Shown: positions 62,801 to 64,000 of the stretch, in pieces | Layout: each line of letters begins with the position of its first letter | How positions within the stretch are numbered: position 1 is the first letter of the stretch | NCBI GenBank assembly: GCA_963669155.1 | Contig: OZ022577.1 | Location: 8,568,183 to 8,632,182 of the forward strand | DNA: 64,000 nt | Source of the DNA: Arbacia lixula | Taxonomy: Eukaryota; Echinodermata; Echinoidea; Arbacioida; Arbaciidae | Direction of reading: 5' to 3' | Notes under the pieces: model-generated | What the model was told of the DNA's origin: nothing | The model's database searches: none | What the model saw: only the letters and a program-made list of their open reading frames with translations | Translations under genes and position numbers: made by a program

Positions 62801-62924
62801 AAATCGTTGCAAATGTCTGGACTTGGAACAGCGCAGTCCCTGACTCCTCCCGCGTGCCGAAGTTGGCCGTCTCCTCTCCTCCAAAATCCAGCTCCACAAC
62901 ATTCCAGCTCCTATCGTTAGACAT
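9952..62924 (-). CDS. KNTC1: KNTC1 / ROD, kinetochore-associated protein 1 (60 coding exons)
   Basis: ROD is the large scaffold of the ROD-ZW10-Zwilch (RZZ) complex of the kinetochore corona, needed for dynein and MAD1/MAD2 recruitment in the spindle checkpoint. The order of conserved blocks matches human KNTC1 from end to end: VVGERSG, RCLMEALPETRFHRLLHK, KKDPYQEYTFETFFQED, SQTRLPFHPLL, RGLWKNHNHE, VELYAEALACLILM. The fold expected from the family is an N-terminal beta-propeller (about residues 1-400) and then a long alpha-solenoid ending in the Rod_C region. My exon model totals 6,744 nt (2,247 residues plus stop), and the phase agrees at all 59 junctions. The start at 62924 is the first in-frame ATG and aligns with the human N-terminus (MSND versus MWND, then GTALFQV versus GTALYQV). 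Introns 11 and 38 use GC donors. Exons are listed in the five segment entries. I see no break in the gene. Confidence 0.97.
10136..10366 (-). repeat. GA-rich microsatellite in KNTC1 intron 59
   Basis: This is a long purine stretch built from GAGA, GGGA and GAAA units with a short run of G at about 10330-10338. Opposite-strand frames reading only Ser, Leu and Pro are its by-products. Confidence 0.9.
10748..10854 (+). repeat. TA array and fragment of a GTATAAGACGCA inverted-repeat element
   Basis: A (TA)n array runs to 10791, followed by a 12-bp inverted repeat: GTATAAGACGCA at 10796-10807 and TGCGTCTTATAC at 10843-10854. I associate this wording (a terminus reading CCGTATTTTT then ATAAGACGCA) with a widespread animal inverted-repeat element. 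The expected right terminus is not seen, so this is a partial copy. Confidence 0.5.
11386..11422 (-). pseudogene. Fragment duplicated from KNTC1 exon 58
   Basis: This 37-base stretch in intron 57 repeats 11246-11282 of exon 58 with about four differences; the core CCATGAAGTGTTTGGTACCA is identical. It lies 140 bp from the source and has no splice sites of its own that I can see. It looks like a local duplication of part of an exon. Confidence 0.7.
11725..12015. mobile_element. Foldback element in KNTC1 intron 57
   Basis: The ends are inverted (GTATCACAAATGAGC near 11729 and TGGTTTGTGATACGG near 11998). The interior is a run of GATTGAT / ATCAATC segments in both orientations, so the whole stretch can pair with itself. 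No coding capacity. Edges are approximate. Confidence 0.55.
12573..12655 (+). mobile_element. tRNA-derived SINE head
   Basis: An A box (TAGCCTAGTGG, 12583-12593) and a B box (GGCTCAAGTCC, 12626-12636) sit 33 bp apart, as in RNA polymerase III promoters of tRNA-derived SINEs. The sequence does not fold as a complete functional tRNA and lies in KNTC1 intron 56. Confidence 0.65.
13391..13548. mobile_element. GGGCCC-type foldback element, copy 2
   Basis: The left end GGGCCCTGTTACATAAAAC is mirrored at the right end by GTTTTATGCAACGGGGCC. The inner part matches copy 1 at 9135-9283 (shared GCTTGACAGCCRATKAAATT core). It lies in KNTC1 intron 55. Confidence 0.75.
13585..13940 (+). mobile_element. 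SINE-like repeat, copy A
   Basis: It starts with a tRNA-like head: A box near 13598-13612 and B box GGTTTGAGTCC at 13633-13643. The body carries CAGATAGGATGTTAAATGGA and GAGCAGGGTGAAAACCC, shared with copy B at 45505-45835. I associate this body with sea-urchin genomic repeats, which is one reason for the echinoderm suggestion. Confidence 0.65.
14540..14690 (-). mobile_element. tRNA-derived SINE fragment, minus strand
   Basis: Read on the minus strand, an A-box-like TGGTGGTTAAGTCGC (14656-14670) is followed by a B box GGTTTGAATCTGG (14628-14641 region). The spacing fits a tRNA-derived head. It lies in KNTC1 intron 54. Confidence 0.6.
15113..15452. mobile_element. Miniature inverted-repeat element with TTAA ends
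   Basis: The left end is TTAA-AGATGGCCCGTCCC and the right end, reversed, is TTAA-AGGTAGCCCATCCC. The inverted repeats are about 20 bp and are bounded on both sides by TTAA, the target used by piggyBac-type transposases. The 340-bp interior is non-coding. A related single end lies at 57454-57480. Assignment to piggyBac is an inference from TTAA alone. Confidence 0.65.
15840..16240 (+). mobile_element. Degraded LINE fragment, C-terminal part of the reverse-transcriptase frame
   Basis: The plus strand reads RRMLQI, then a stretch ending LRTHQIKFLGHYL, and after a stop further LINE-like words around EARNRADWHKMV in another frame. This pattern (IKFLGH, then ADWHKMV) is typical of the end of the reverse-transcriptase ORF of RTE- or CR1-like LINEs. 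At least two breaks are present. It lies in KNTC1 intron 53. Confidence 0.6.
16511..16645. repeat. Dispersed repeat family R1, copy 1
   Basis: It shares GAGCCGTTTTCGT, TTTCTCCCCA and a GTGATTCAGTTTG-like segment with copies near 19975-20130, 57070-57294 and 63440-63660. No coding capacity was seen, and the ends are not defined. Confidence 0.6.
18347..26740 (-). CDS. KNTC1: KNTC1 exons 38-50 (residues 1431-1898, start of the Rod_C region)
   Basis: Exons: 26634-26740, 25903-26080, 25314-25406, 24443-24538, 23801-23891, 23005-23063, 22306-22402, 21542-21685, 20977-21050, 20267-20474, 19589-19707, 19158-19225, 18347-18416. Anchors: HPDTSLDLITEYC (38), CYDYERLRVVMSIID (40), SQTRLPFHPLL (42), AKLIFQLYEHGSIEQRM (47), EEIAKINNCNLEKISLHL (48). 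Exon 38 ends at a GC donor (TGCAG|GCAAGT); moving to the nearby GT would bring a stop codon in exon 39. Exon 48 is followed by an Asp/Gly-coding ATC-rich intron that stays open for 73 codons. Confidence 0.9.
18420..18590 (+). repeat. GA/G-rich microsatellite in intron 49
   Basis: GAGA units are broken by two runs of 10-11 G at about 18460-18495. The array begins a few bases upstream of the KNTC1 exon 50 acceptor and forms its pyrimidine tract on the minus strand. Confidence 0.85.
18718..18882. mobile_element. Foldback element in KNTC1 intron 49
   Basis: The two halves are inverted, diverged copies: AAGGAAAAGTCTTC on the left pairs with GAAGATTTTTCCTT on the right, and TAGTCATAC with GTATGACTG nearer the centre. 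About 165 bp, non-coding. Confidence 0.65.
18895..19062. repeat. 86-bp tandem duplication
   Basis: Two adjacent copies share GTGAGCGAGGTTAAAGAAGT, GTTCCAACTTCA and GTGATATCATGGAGAC at an offset of 86 bp. They directly follow the foldback element and lie in KNTC1 intron 49. Confidence 0.8.
19330..19588 (-). repeat. ATC-rich simple repeat abutting KNTC1 exon 48
   Basis: Degenerate ATC/ACC trinucleotide repeats fill most of intron 48 right up to the donor at 19587-19588. On the minus strand they code Asp, Gly and Asn and stay open in the KNTC1 frame for 73 codons past the splice site. Confidence 0.8.
19975..20130. repeat. Dispersed repeat family R1, copy 2
   Basis: It matches the second half of the family: AGAATGCACTCTG, GACAAACCTCACACAAGCTT, GCTTACCATCAGTAAC and CATGCATAAAATTTG. 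It lies in KNTC1 intron 47. Confidence 0.6.
23309..23460. repeat. 74-bp tandem duplication
   Basis: CAAGTTTCATAGAACT and TTTCCTGAAACCCACCTTG each occur twice at an offset of 74 bp. The copies lie in KNTC1 intron 42. Confidence 0.75.
23700..23785 (+). mobile_element. Possible non-LTR or SINE 3' tail
   Basis: The stretch GTGTAAAGCACTTTAATATG ... GTGCTACATAAAAATGAATA resembles the shared 3' end of some SINEs and LINEs (paired AAAGCACTTT / TGTGCTATATAAAT words). Only the tail is present. Family not assigned. Confidence 0.4.
24663..24850. mobile_element. Foldback element with a perfect 15-bp hairpin
   Basis: A perfect hairpin (GTTGTCAGCACTGAC at 24695-24709, its complement at 24716-24730, 6-base loop) lies inside a longer stretch whose outer parts also pair (TTTCATGAACG with a TGTTCATGAAA segment near 24828). 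A near-identical 17-base word GAAATCGCTACCYGGAG flanks both sides (24664 and 24835). No coding sequence. Confidence 0.6.
25545..25740. repeat. Diverged local repeats
   Basis: The word ACTATCAATGGAGTCAAAGG occurs three times with changes (near 25548, 25664, 25702), each followed by TTAAACAATGT or a variant. It lies in KNTC1 intron 39. Confidence 0.55.
27617..30403 (+). pseudogene. Degraded transposase-like gene, DUF7869-like family, inside KNTC1 intron 37
   Basis: In order on the plus strand: a short SH3/Tudor-like start (VKWDRTGEV ... MMWSDGVW, 27617-27764); an acidic linker (27749-28303); a KRKRNLGEEY ... CQRCKSFNL ... LGDLHTQQQWINNHI block (28320-28590); VCRTMFLTTLGISIRQV and HINQFLRMESHYCCSKSKCQ (29115-29560); and an integrase-like end with TEGDSMHSVIERALKK (29900-29950) and a final domain ending at a stop by 30403. 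I recognise this order from a large repeated family of animal proteins, which I believe is now labelled DUF7869 and looks transposase-related. Several frame breaks and an apparent loss in the catalytic core mark it as dead. A LINE/SINE-like tail at 28990-29110 interrupts it. No clear terminal repeats were found. It is unrelated to KNTC1 function. Confidence 0.65.
31308..41084 (-). CDS. KNTC1: KNTC1 exons 25-37 (residues 862-1430)
   Basis: Exons: 40944-41084, 40033-40140, 39255-39389, 38279-38401, 37493-37557, 36608-36709, 35589-35764, 34768-34865, 33499-33703, 32866-33071, 32256-32357, 31662-31790, 31308-31424. Anchors to human are LSRDTPSALADALRVVEA (exon 25), ELRGEIALRAAQTGELLTA (30), KKDPYQEYTFETFFQED (33), CRHVDKFLALCYLDALP (36) and AIAQVGCELAKL (37). 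Exons 26-29 are weaker matches placed by order, phase and splice sites. Exon 35 joins directly to exon 36 as in human, which excludes an exon-like stretch at 31985-32045. Confidence 0.88.
35049..35502. mobile_element. Mariner/Tc1-type non-autonomous element with TA flanks
   Basis: The termini are near-perfect inverted repeats (CAGTGTGTCCCAGAAAAAAG at 35049 and its reverse complement ending at 35502), each flanked by TA. This is the signature of the Tc1/mariner superfamily. The 454-bp interior has no transposase frame, so it depends on an outside enzyme. It lies in KNTC1 intron 31. Confidence 0.85.
36377..36560 (+). repeat. CA-rich microsatellite in intron 30
   Basis: CACA units mixed with ACACAAAC and CCCAC run through this stretch, about 50 bp from the KNTC1 exon 30 donor. 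Cys/Val-rich frames on the other strand are its by-products. Confidence 0.85.
38520..38760 (-). mobile_element. Possible LINE 3' tail, minus strand
   Basis: Read on the minus strand, a polyadenylation-like CCAATAAACTTTTC is followed by short tandem TTTAA units (ATTTAATTTAATTTAAT), as at the 3' ends of several LINE families. No coding part is present. Confidence 0.35.
39896..40012 (+). repeat. CCCTGC / CTCC repeat next to KNTC1 exon 26
   Basis: Imperfect tandem CCTGCCCCTCC-type units make a strongly GC-rich block about 20 bp from the exon 26 donor (exon starts 40033). The minus strand is G-rich here. Confidence 0.85.
41893..53838 (-). CDS. KNTC1: KNTC1 exons 12-24 (residues 362-861)
   Basis: Exons: 53659-53838, 53117-53338, 51672-51728, 51398-51459, 46890-46998, 46235-46378, 45902-45958, 45162-45269, 44547-44669, 44011-44154, 42751-42843, 42200-42297, 41893-41995. 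Strong blocks are RCLMEALPETR (exon 12), FVVGIASKAVFSDYED (13), ELLTLHKSYKC (20), ESISFRMLERV (21), ASWEAKAIVVIRC (22) and VPWSPGMEQLVQHGL (23). For exon 12 the donor GTAGGT, four bases short of an alternative GT, is chosen because only it keeps phase. Exon 23 has two acceptors six bases apart; the inner one fits human best. This is the first half of the alpha-solenoid. Confidence 0.9.
42432..42640. repeat. Dispersed repeat family R2, copy 1
   Basis: It shares GTGAACCCTGGTCCAGT, CAGCCTGTCGTCTATTTAAC and a GCTCAGTGAAGAACAGATTA end with copies at 42890-43105 and 54130-54770. It lies in KNTC1 intron 22, upstream of a purine microsatellite. Confidence 0.6.
42700..42744 (+). repeat. G-run array abutting KNTC1 exon 22
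   Basis: Runs of five to eleven G separated by single A or GA run up to 42744, five bases before the exon 22 donor at 42749-42750. Four or more G runs of this length fit a G-quadruplex motif on the plus strand; the transcript carries the matching C-rich strand. Confidence 0.8.
42890..43105. repeat. Dispersed repeat family R2, copy 2
   Basis: It shares CCCATTGCTCAAAATTAGAT, GCGAACCCTGTTGCAGTTAG, ATCCGAGTGGAGAAGAGCCA and GATCAGTAAAGAACGGGTTA with the other copies. The minisatellite at 43109 starts right after it. Confidence 0.65.
43109..43800. repeat. 74-bp minisatellite, about nine units
   Basis: The unit contains GCACCTTTGGTACTGGG, TTCAGTAACAAGCCAG and ATAAGCCTATTCACTTATTA. Units begin at 43121, 43195, 43269, 43343, 43417, 43491, 43565, 43639 and 43713, exactly 74 bp apart, and a shorter last one follows at 43783. 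Internal units are nearly identical, so expansion is probably recent. It lies in KNTC1 intron 21. There are no spacers, so it is not a CRISPR array. Confidence 0.95.
44668..44945 (+). repeat. Purine (GA/GGGA) microsatellite in intron 19
   Basis: A purine-only stretch of GAGAGA, GGGGA and GAAAAA units adjoins the acceptor of KNTC1 exon 20 (exon ends 44669) and supplies its pyrimidine tract on the minus strand. The long Ser/Leu/Pro frame opposite is an artefact. Confidence 0.9.
45505..45835 (+). mobile_element. SINE-like repeat, copy B
   Basis: Its body matches copy A at 13585-13940: CAGATAGGATGTTCAATGAA, ACCCCACTTCACTT, GAGCAGGGTGAAAACCC and CAGAAGGCTGTTCAGCCTAC. The tRNA-like head is eroded. 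It lies in KNTC1 intron 18. Confidence 0.65.
47980..48850 (+). other. Unidentified, possibly retroelement-derived fragment with hairpins
   Basis: Three short hairpins are visible: GGCACTGCC-GAT-GGCAGTGCC (48032-48052), GCTGCCT...AGGCAGC (about 48782-48812) and AGGGGCTGTAGAC-AAA-GTCTACACCCCT (48814-48841). Between the first and the rest, the plus strand has a 71-codon frame (48226-48441) of low similarity to anything I know. GC content is higher than in the surroundings. It could be a remnant of a mobile element; the family cannot be told. It lies in KNTC1 intron 15. Confidence 0.3.
49195..51371 (-). mobile_element. 5'-truncated LINE, L1/Tx1-type reverse transcriptase
   Basis: The minus strand encodes the reverse-transcriptase core: LLDFEKAFDSISHAF, RGCKQGDPISPYLFIMC and the catalytic QYADDTALF (50728-51201). 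It continues through GRITVVKSLLLPQFNH and WNGKPDKMSREQIIGSYEEG (50265-50714) to the Cys-rich C-terminus (FTFCYTVKETIEHLFYFC, 49295-49747). These words are typical of the L1/Tx1 group. Upstream coding sequence (endonuclease, ORF1) is missing, the frame has at least four breaks, and it is dead. The 3' end has AATAAA (49220-49225, minus) and a short stem TTGCCC-TTT-GGGGCAA. It sits in KNTC1 intron 15, its broken 5' end about 25 bp from the exon 15 donor. Confidence 0.88.
51802..51828 (+). repeat. G run in intron 13
   Basis: A stretch of about 17 consecutive G follows GGGGAAT. It is simple sequence about 75 bp upstream (in transcript order) of KNTC1 exon 14. Confidence 0.8.
52218..52318. repeat. 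40-bp tandem repeat, 2.5 units
   Basis: GGTTAGAACCAGTTTATACT recurs at 52218, 52258 and 52298, exactly 40 bp apart, with ATCACWTGTCAGAAACT between. It lies in KNTC1 intron 13. Confidence 0.85.
52481..53032. mobile_element. 552-bp inverted-repeat element with TTAA ends
   Basis: The left end is TTAA-AGGTGATATTCATAG and the right end, reversed, is the same word followed by one mismatch in the next five bases. TTAA bounds both sides, as expected for piggyBac-type insertion. The interior (52500-53010) has no transposase frame. It lies in KNTC1 intron 13. Confidence 0.75.
54130..54770. repeat. Dispersed repeat family R2, copy 3, split by an insertion
   Basis: The left part (54130-54287) carries CCCATTGCTCACAGTTAGAT and CATGAACCCTGGTTCAGTTA. 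The right part (54677-54770) carries GCTGCTCAGTATCTGAGTGA and GGCTCAGTAAAGAACAAGCT. Copies 1 and 2 show these parts joined, so 54288-54676 is an insertion. Confidence 0.7.
54288..54676. mobile_element. Inverted-repeat element with telomere-like core, nested in repeat R2
   Basis: Perfect 23-bp inverted ends, AATTCTCCCTATCGCATATA plus GCC on the left and the reverse complement on the right, bound 389 bp. The inner part holds a degenerate TTAGGG-like array at 54451-54535 (words such as GGTTTAGGGTTAGGGTAAGG). No transposase frame. Since AATT reads the same on both strands, it may be a 4-bp target duplication or part of the repeat. It lies in KNTC1 intron 11. Confidence 0.75.
54920..62924 (-). CDS. 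KNTC1: KNTC1 exons 1-11 (residues 1-361, N-terminal propeller)
   Basis: Exons in transcript order: 62763-62924, 62006-62120, 61273-61388, 60783-60858, 59928-60005, 59106-59140, 58046-58156, 57304-57388, 56469-56527, 55585-55679, 54920-55070. They total 1,083 nt and end in phase 0. Recognisable blocks are GTALFQVQTF (exon 1), VVGERSGTIHIVH (exon 3), TLLLLTSQSIV (exon 5) and HLKVYKVPSMQCTYTL (exon 11). In human KNTC1 this part forms the beta-propeller, which is the Zwilch-binding side. Exons 8-9 are the least similar, and their boundaries rest on phase and splice consensus. Exon 11 ends at a GC donor (CCAG|GCAAGT). Confidence 0.9.
55360..55550 (+). mobile_element. Possible LINE 3' end
   Basis: The stretch ends TTTTTGTGGGGTTTTTTAAA, then ATAAAATGAAAATGAAATTG, that is, a polyadenylation-like signal followed by short tandem TGAAAT units, as in CR1/L2-like 3' ends. 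No coding part is present. KNTC1 intron 10. Confidence 0.4.
55908..56014. repeat. Nested hairpin in intron 9
   Basis: Outer arms GTGGGTCAGTAGGA (55908) and TCCTACTGACCCAC (ending 56014) are perfect complements. Inside them TTACCTCTGAATT pairs with CAATTGAGAGGTA. This is probably the centre of a foldback element starting near GGGGCCCATTCTATAAAACA at 55867. Confidence 0.65.
57070..57294. repeat. Dispersed repeat family R1, copy 3
   Basis: It carries both halves of the family: TTTCTCCCCAACAGCGTAGT, GGTGGAATGCACTCTC, ACCTCGGACAAGCTTTGTGG and GTGCATAAAATTTGTGTACA. It ends about 10 bp from the KNTC1 exon 8 donor (57302-57303). Confidence 0.65.
57454..57480. mobile_element. Single end of a TTAA-type element
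   Basis: TTAA-AGATTGTCCGTCCC matches the left end of the element at 15113-15452 (TTAA-AGATGGCCCGTCCC). The partner end was not found, so the copy is truncated or eroded. Confidence 0.45.
59420..59600 (+). mobile_element. tRNA-derived SINE in intron 5
   Basis: A clear B box (GGTTCAAACCC, 59467-59477) is preceded at the usual distance by an A-box-like TGAGTCTTTCCACTAAA. The following CAGCAGCTAGCACTTGGGTA continues as a SINE body. Confidence 0.6.
59648..59905 (+). repeat. CAT/ATC trinucleotide array
   Basis: A (CAT)n array, purest at about 59820-59875, lies in KNTC1 intron 5. The His-only and Ser-only frames over it are artefacts. Confidence 0.9.
60490..60724. mobile_element. Near-perfect foldback element with TA flanks
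   Basis: Arms of about 110 bp pair almost completely around a short spacer (GTTTTTAGGAT region, about 60602-60613). The ends CAATCCAGCTCAAAGG and CACTACAGCTCAAAGG (reversed) are flanked by TA at 60488-60489 and 60725-60726, as in Tc1/mariner insertions. About eight to ten mismatches separate the arms, so it is young or under conversion. KNTC1 intron 4. Confidence 0.85.
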
Positions 62925-63350
62925 TCCTCTTGCCGTCTTGGCATGCAAGCCGGATTCACCGAGTGCAATGAAGACTGAAGTCACAACAATTTGTTGGTCG
63001 CCTTCAGTTTTTCGTCCAGACAAAATCGAGGGTCTTTCAACGATGACCAACCCCAGAATATGCAACTAGCAGTTCTAACTATACTTCCGAACTAGTCTAG
63101 CTATACAATGCCAATACTATGAGAGCGAGTATGCGATAAGCGTAGCGGTAATGTGCACGGGACATATGCATGGAGCGTCGGGACATGGACACTAGGTTCT
63201 ACGCGTATATATTGAACAGTCGAATTTCCCGCACATCTACTCAGTGTATGATATGGCGCGCCAGCACAGCTAGCCATATAAAATGAAAAGAGCTCGTTGA
63301 CAAATATGCGCATGCGCAGATCAATGATTGTTTCGAATGTAAAGTTTATG
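62925..63350 (-). promoter_or_regulatory. KNTC1: Probable KNTC1 5' UTR and promoter region
   Basis: Upstream of the start codon the KNTC1 frame stays open to 63065 without another ATG, so 62924 is the first possible start. About 300 bp upstream lie TTTCCCGC (63225-63232), an exact E2F consensus, and the palindrome GGCGCGCC (63255-63262), which also contains an E2F-like core. E2F control would suit a mitotic gene. No TATA box at a clear distance was found. The transcription start is unknown. Confidence 0.35.
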
Positions 63351-63439
63351 CACGCCTTTCTTACAATACGTTTTATAATGAAAACACAGAAGCAAGAGGT
63401 TTATCCGAGGAGCAACAACTAATTAATTCAGAGTACATT

Positions 63440-63660
63440 TCACCAACGAGCCGTTTTCGTACAATTTTCCCCGGAATGAGATTAATTACATTCATCTACG
63501 TTTTGTGATTCAGTTTCAATTGAATGCACTTTGAATATATTAGTTGTTAAATTGCTACTCGGACAAACCTCGGACAAGCTTTAGGATTACCATTAGTAAC
63601 GTACTGTTTGAAGGACGTTAATAAAAGTTGCCTACATAACGATAATGGTATCTTGAAACC
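63440..63660. repeat. Dispersed repeat family R1, copy 4
   Basis: It starts ACGAGCCGTTTTCGTACAAT and continues with GTGATTCAGTTTCAATTGAA, GGACAAACCTCGGACAAGCT and GATTACCATTAGTAACGTAC. This is the fullest copy of the family in the window and lies upstream of KNTC1. Confidence 0.65.
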
Positions 63661-64000
63661 GAATCACTAGATACCGGTTGATGTCTAAAAAGGAAACTCT
63701 ACCCTGACAGATAAAAGCAGAAACATGATGAAAACAAATCAGTGAAGGTTTGACAGAAATTTTCAAGTTCTTAATTTCGTGACGTCACTTAGGAGCTACT
63801 CTGCTATGAGGGTGTGTTCTGATGTTTATTTTTTCAAAAGGACCATTTCACCTTTGCAATTGACATATCATTACACACGTTTTTAAATACACCACAAAAC
63901 AGAAAGAGCTAGGACAATTTTATTAAATCATATACCACTACACACATGGGGGAAAGCTGTAAAGAAGTTATAACTTTCTTATTCTTTTTAAAGATTTTCT
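63661..64000. other. Distal flank, nothing recognised
   Basis: AT-rich sequence without a convincing frame or a repeat shared with the rest of the window. Confidence 0.4.

Noticed and set aside
62925-63065. N-terminal extension of KNTC1 by 47 codons
   Set aside because: The frame is open but has no ATG (it would begin at TTG), and the human N-terminus aligns with the ATG at 62924.

Overview
This is a 64 kb piece of an animal nuclear genome: AT-rich, with short spliced exons, GT-AG introns and many dispersed repeats. Two protein-coding genes can be supported, arranged tail to tail. KNTC1 (ROD / Rough deal) fills the minus strand from 62924 down to 9952. I traced 60 coding exons by homology to the human protein, and the reading phase closes at every junction, giving 6,744 nt and 2,247 residues plus a stop (human KNTC1 is about 2,209). 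An unrecognised coiled-coil protein of 601 residues lies on the plus strand (2439-6987, six coding exons) and ends in a CaaX-type prenylation motif (CTIM).

The intron pattern, the tRNA-derived SINEs and one dispersed repeat whose wording I associate with sea-urchin genomes suggest an invertebrate deuterostome, most likely an echinoderm. That is an inference, not a proof.

Layout: 1-2340 has no gene. 2341-6987 is the coiled-coil gene, with a polyadenylation signal near 7391. 6988-9951 is the shared 3' flank, with a foldback element and a diverged tandem repeat. 9952-62924 is KNTC1. 62925-64000 is its upstream flank, with E2F-like sites and a dispersed repeat.

Most of the non-genic content sits in KNTC1 introns. 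It includes a 5'-truncated L1/Tx1-type LINE, a degraded transposase-like gene of a DUF7869-like family, tRNA-derived SINEs, a 74-bp minisatellite and many microsatellites. Several small inverted-repeat elements are also present: two with TTAA-type ends, two with TA-type ends, and one carrying telomere-like repeats nested inside an older repeat.

KNTC1 is a subunit of the ROD-ZW10-Zwilch complex, which sits in the outer kinetochore corona and recruits dynein (through the farnesylated coiled-coil adaptor Spindly) and MAD1/MAD2. It is therefore notable, though possibly coincidental, that its convergent neighbour is a coiled-coil protein with a farnesylation-type C-terminus. I see no convincing new multi-gene system here. 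The notable points are this pairing, two GC-AG introns in KNTC1, and the nested and foldback elements.
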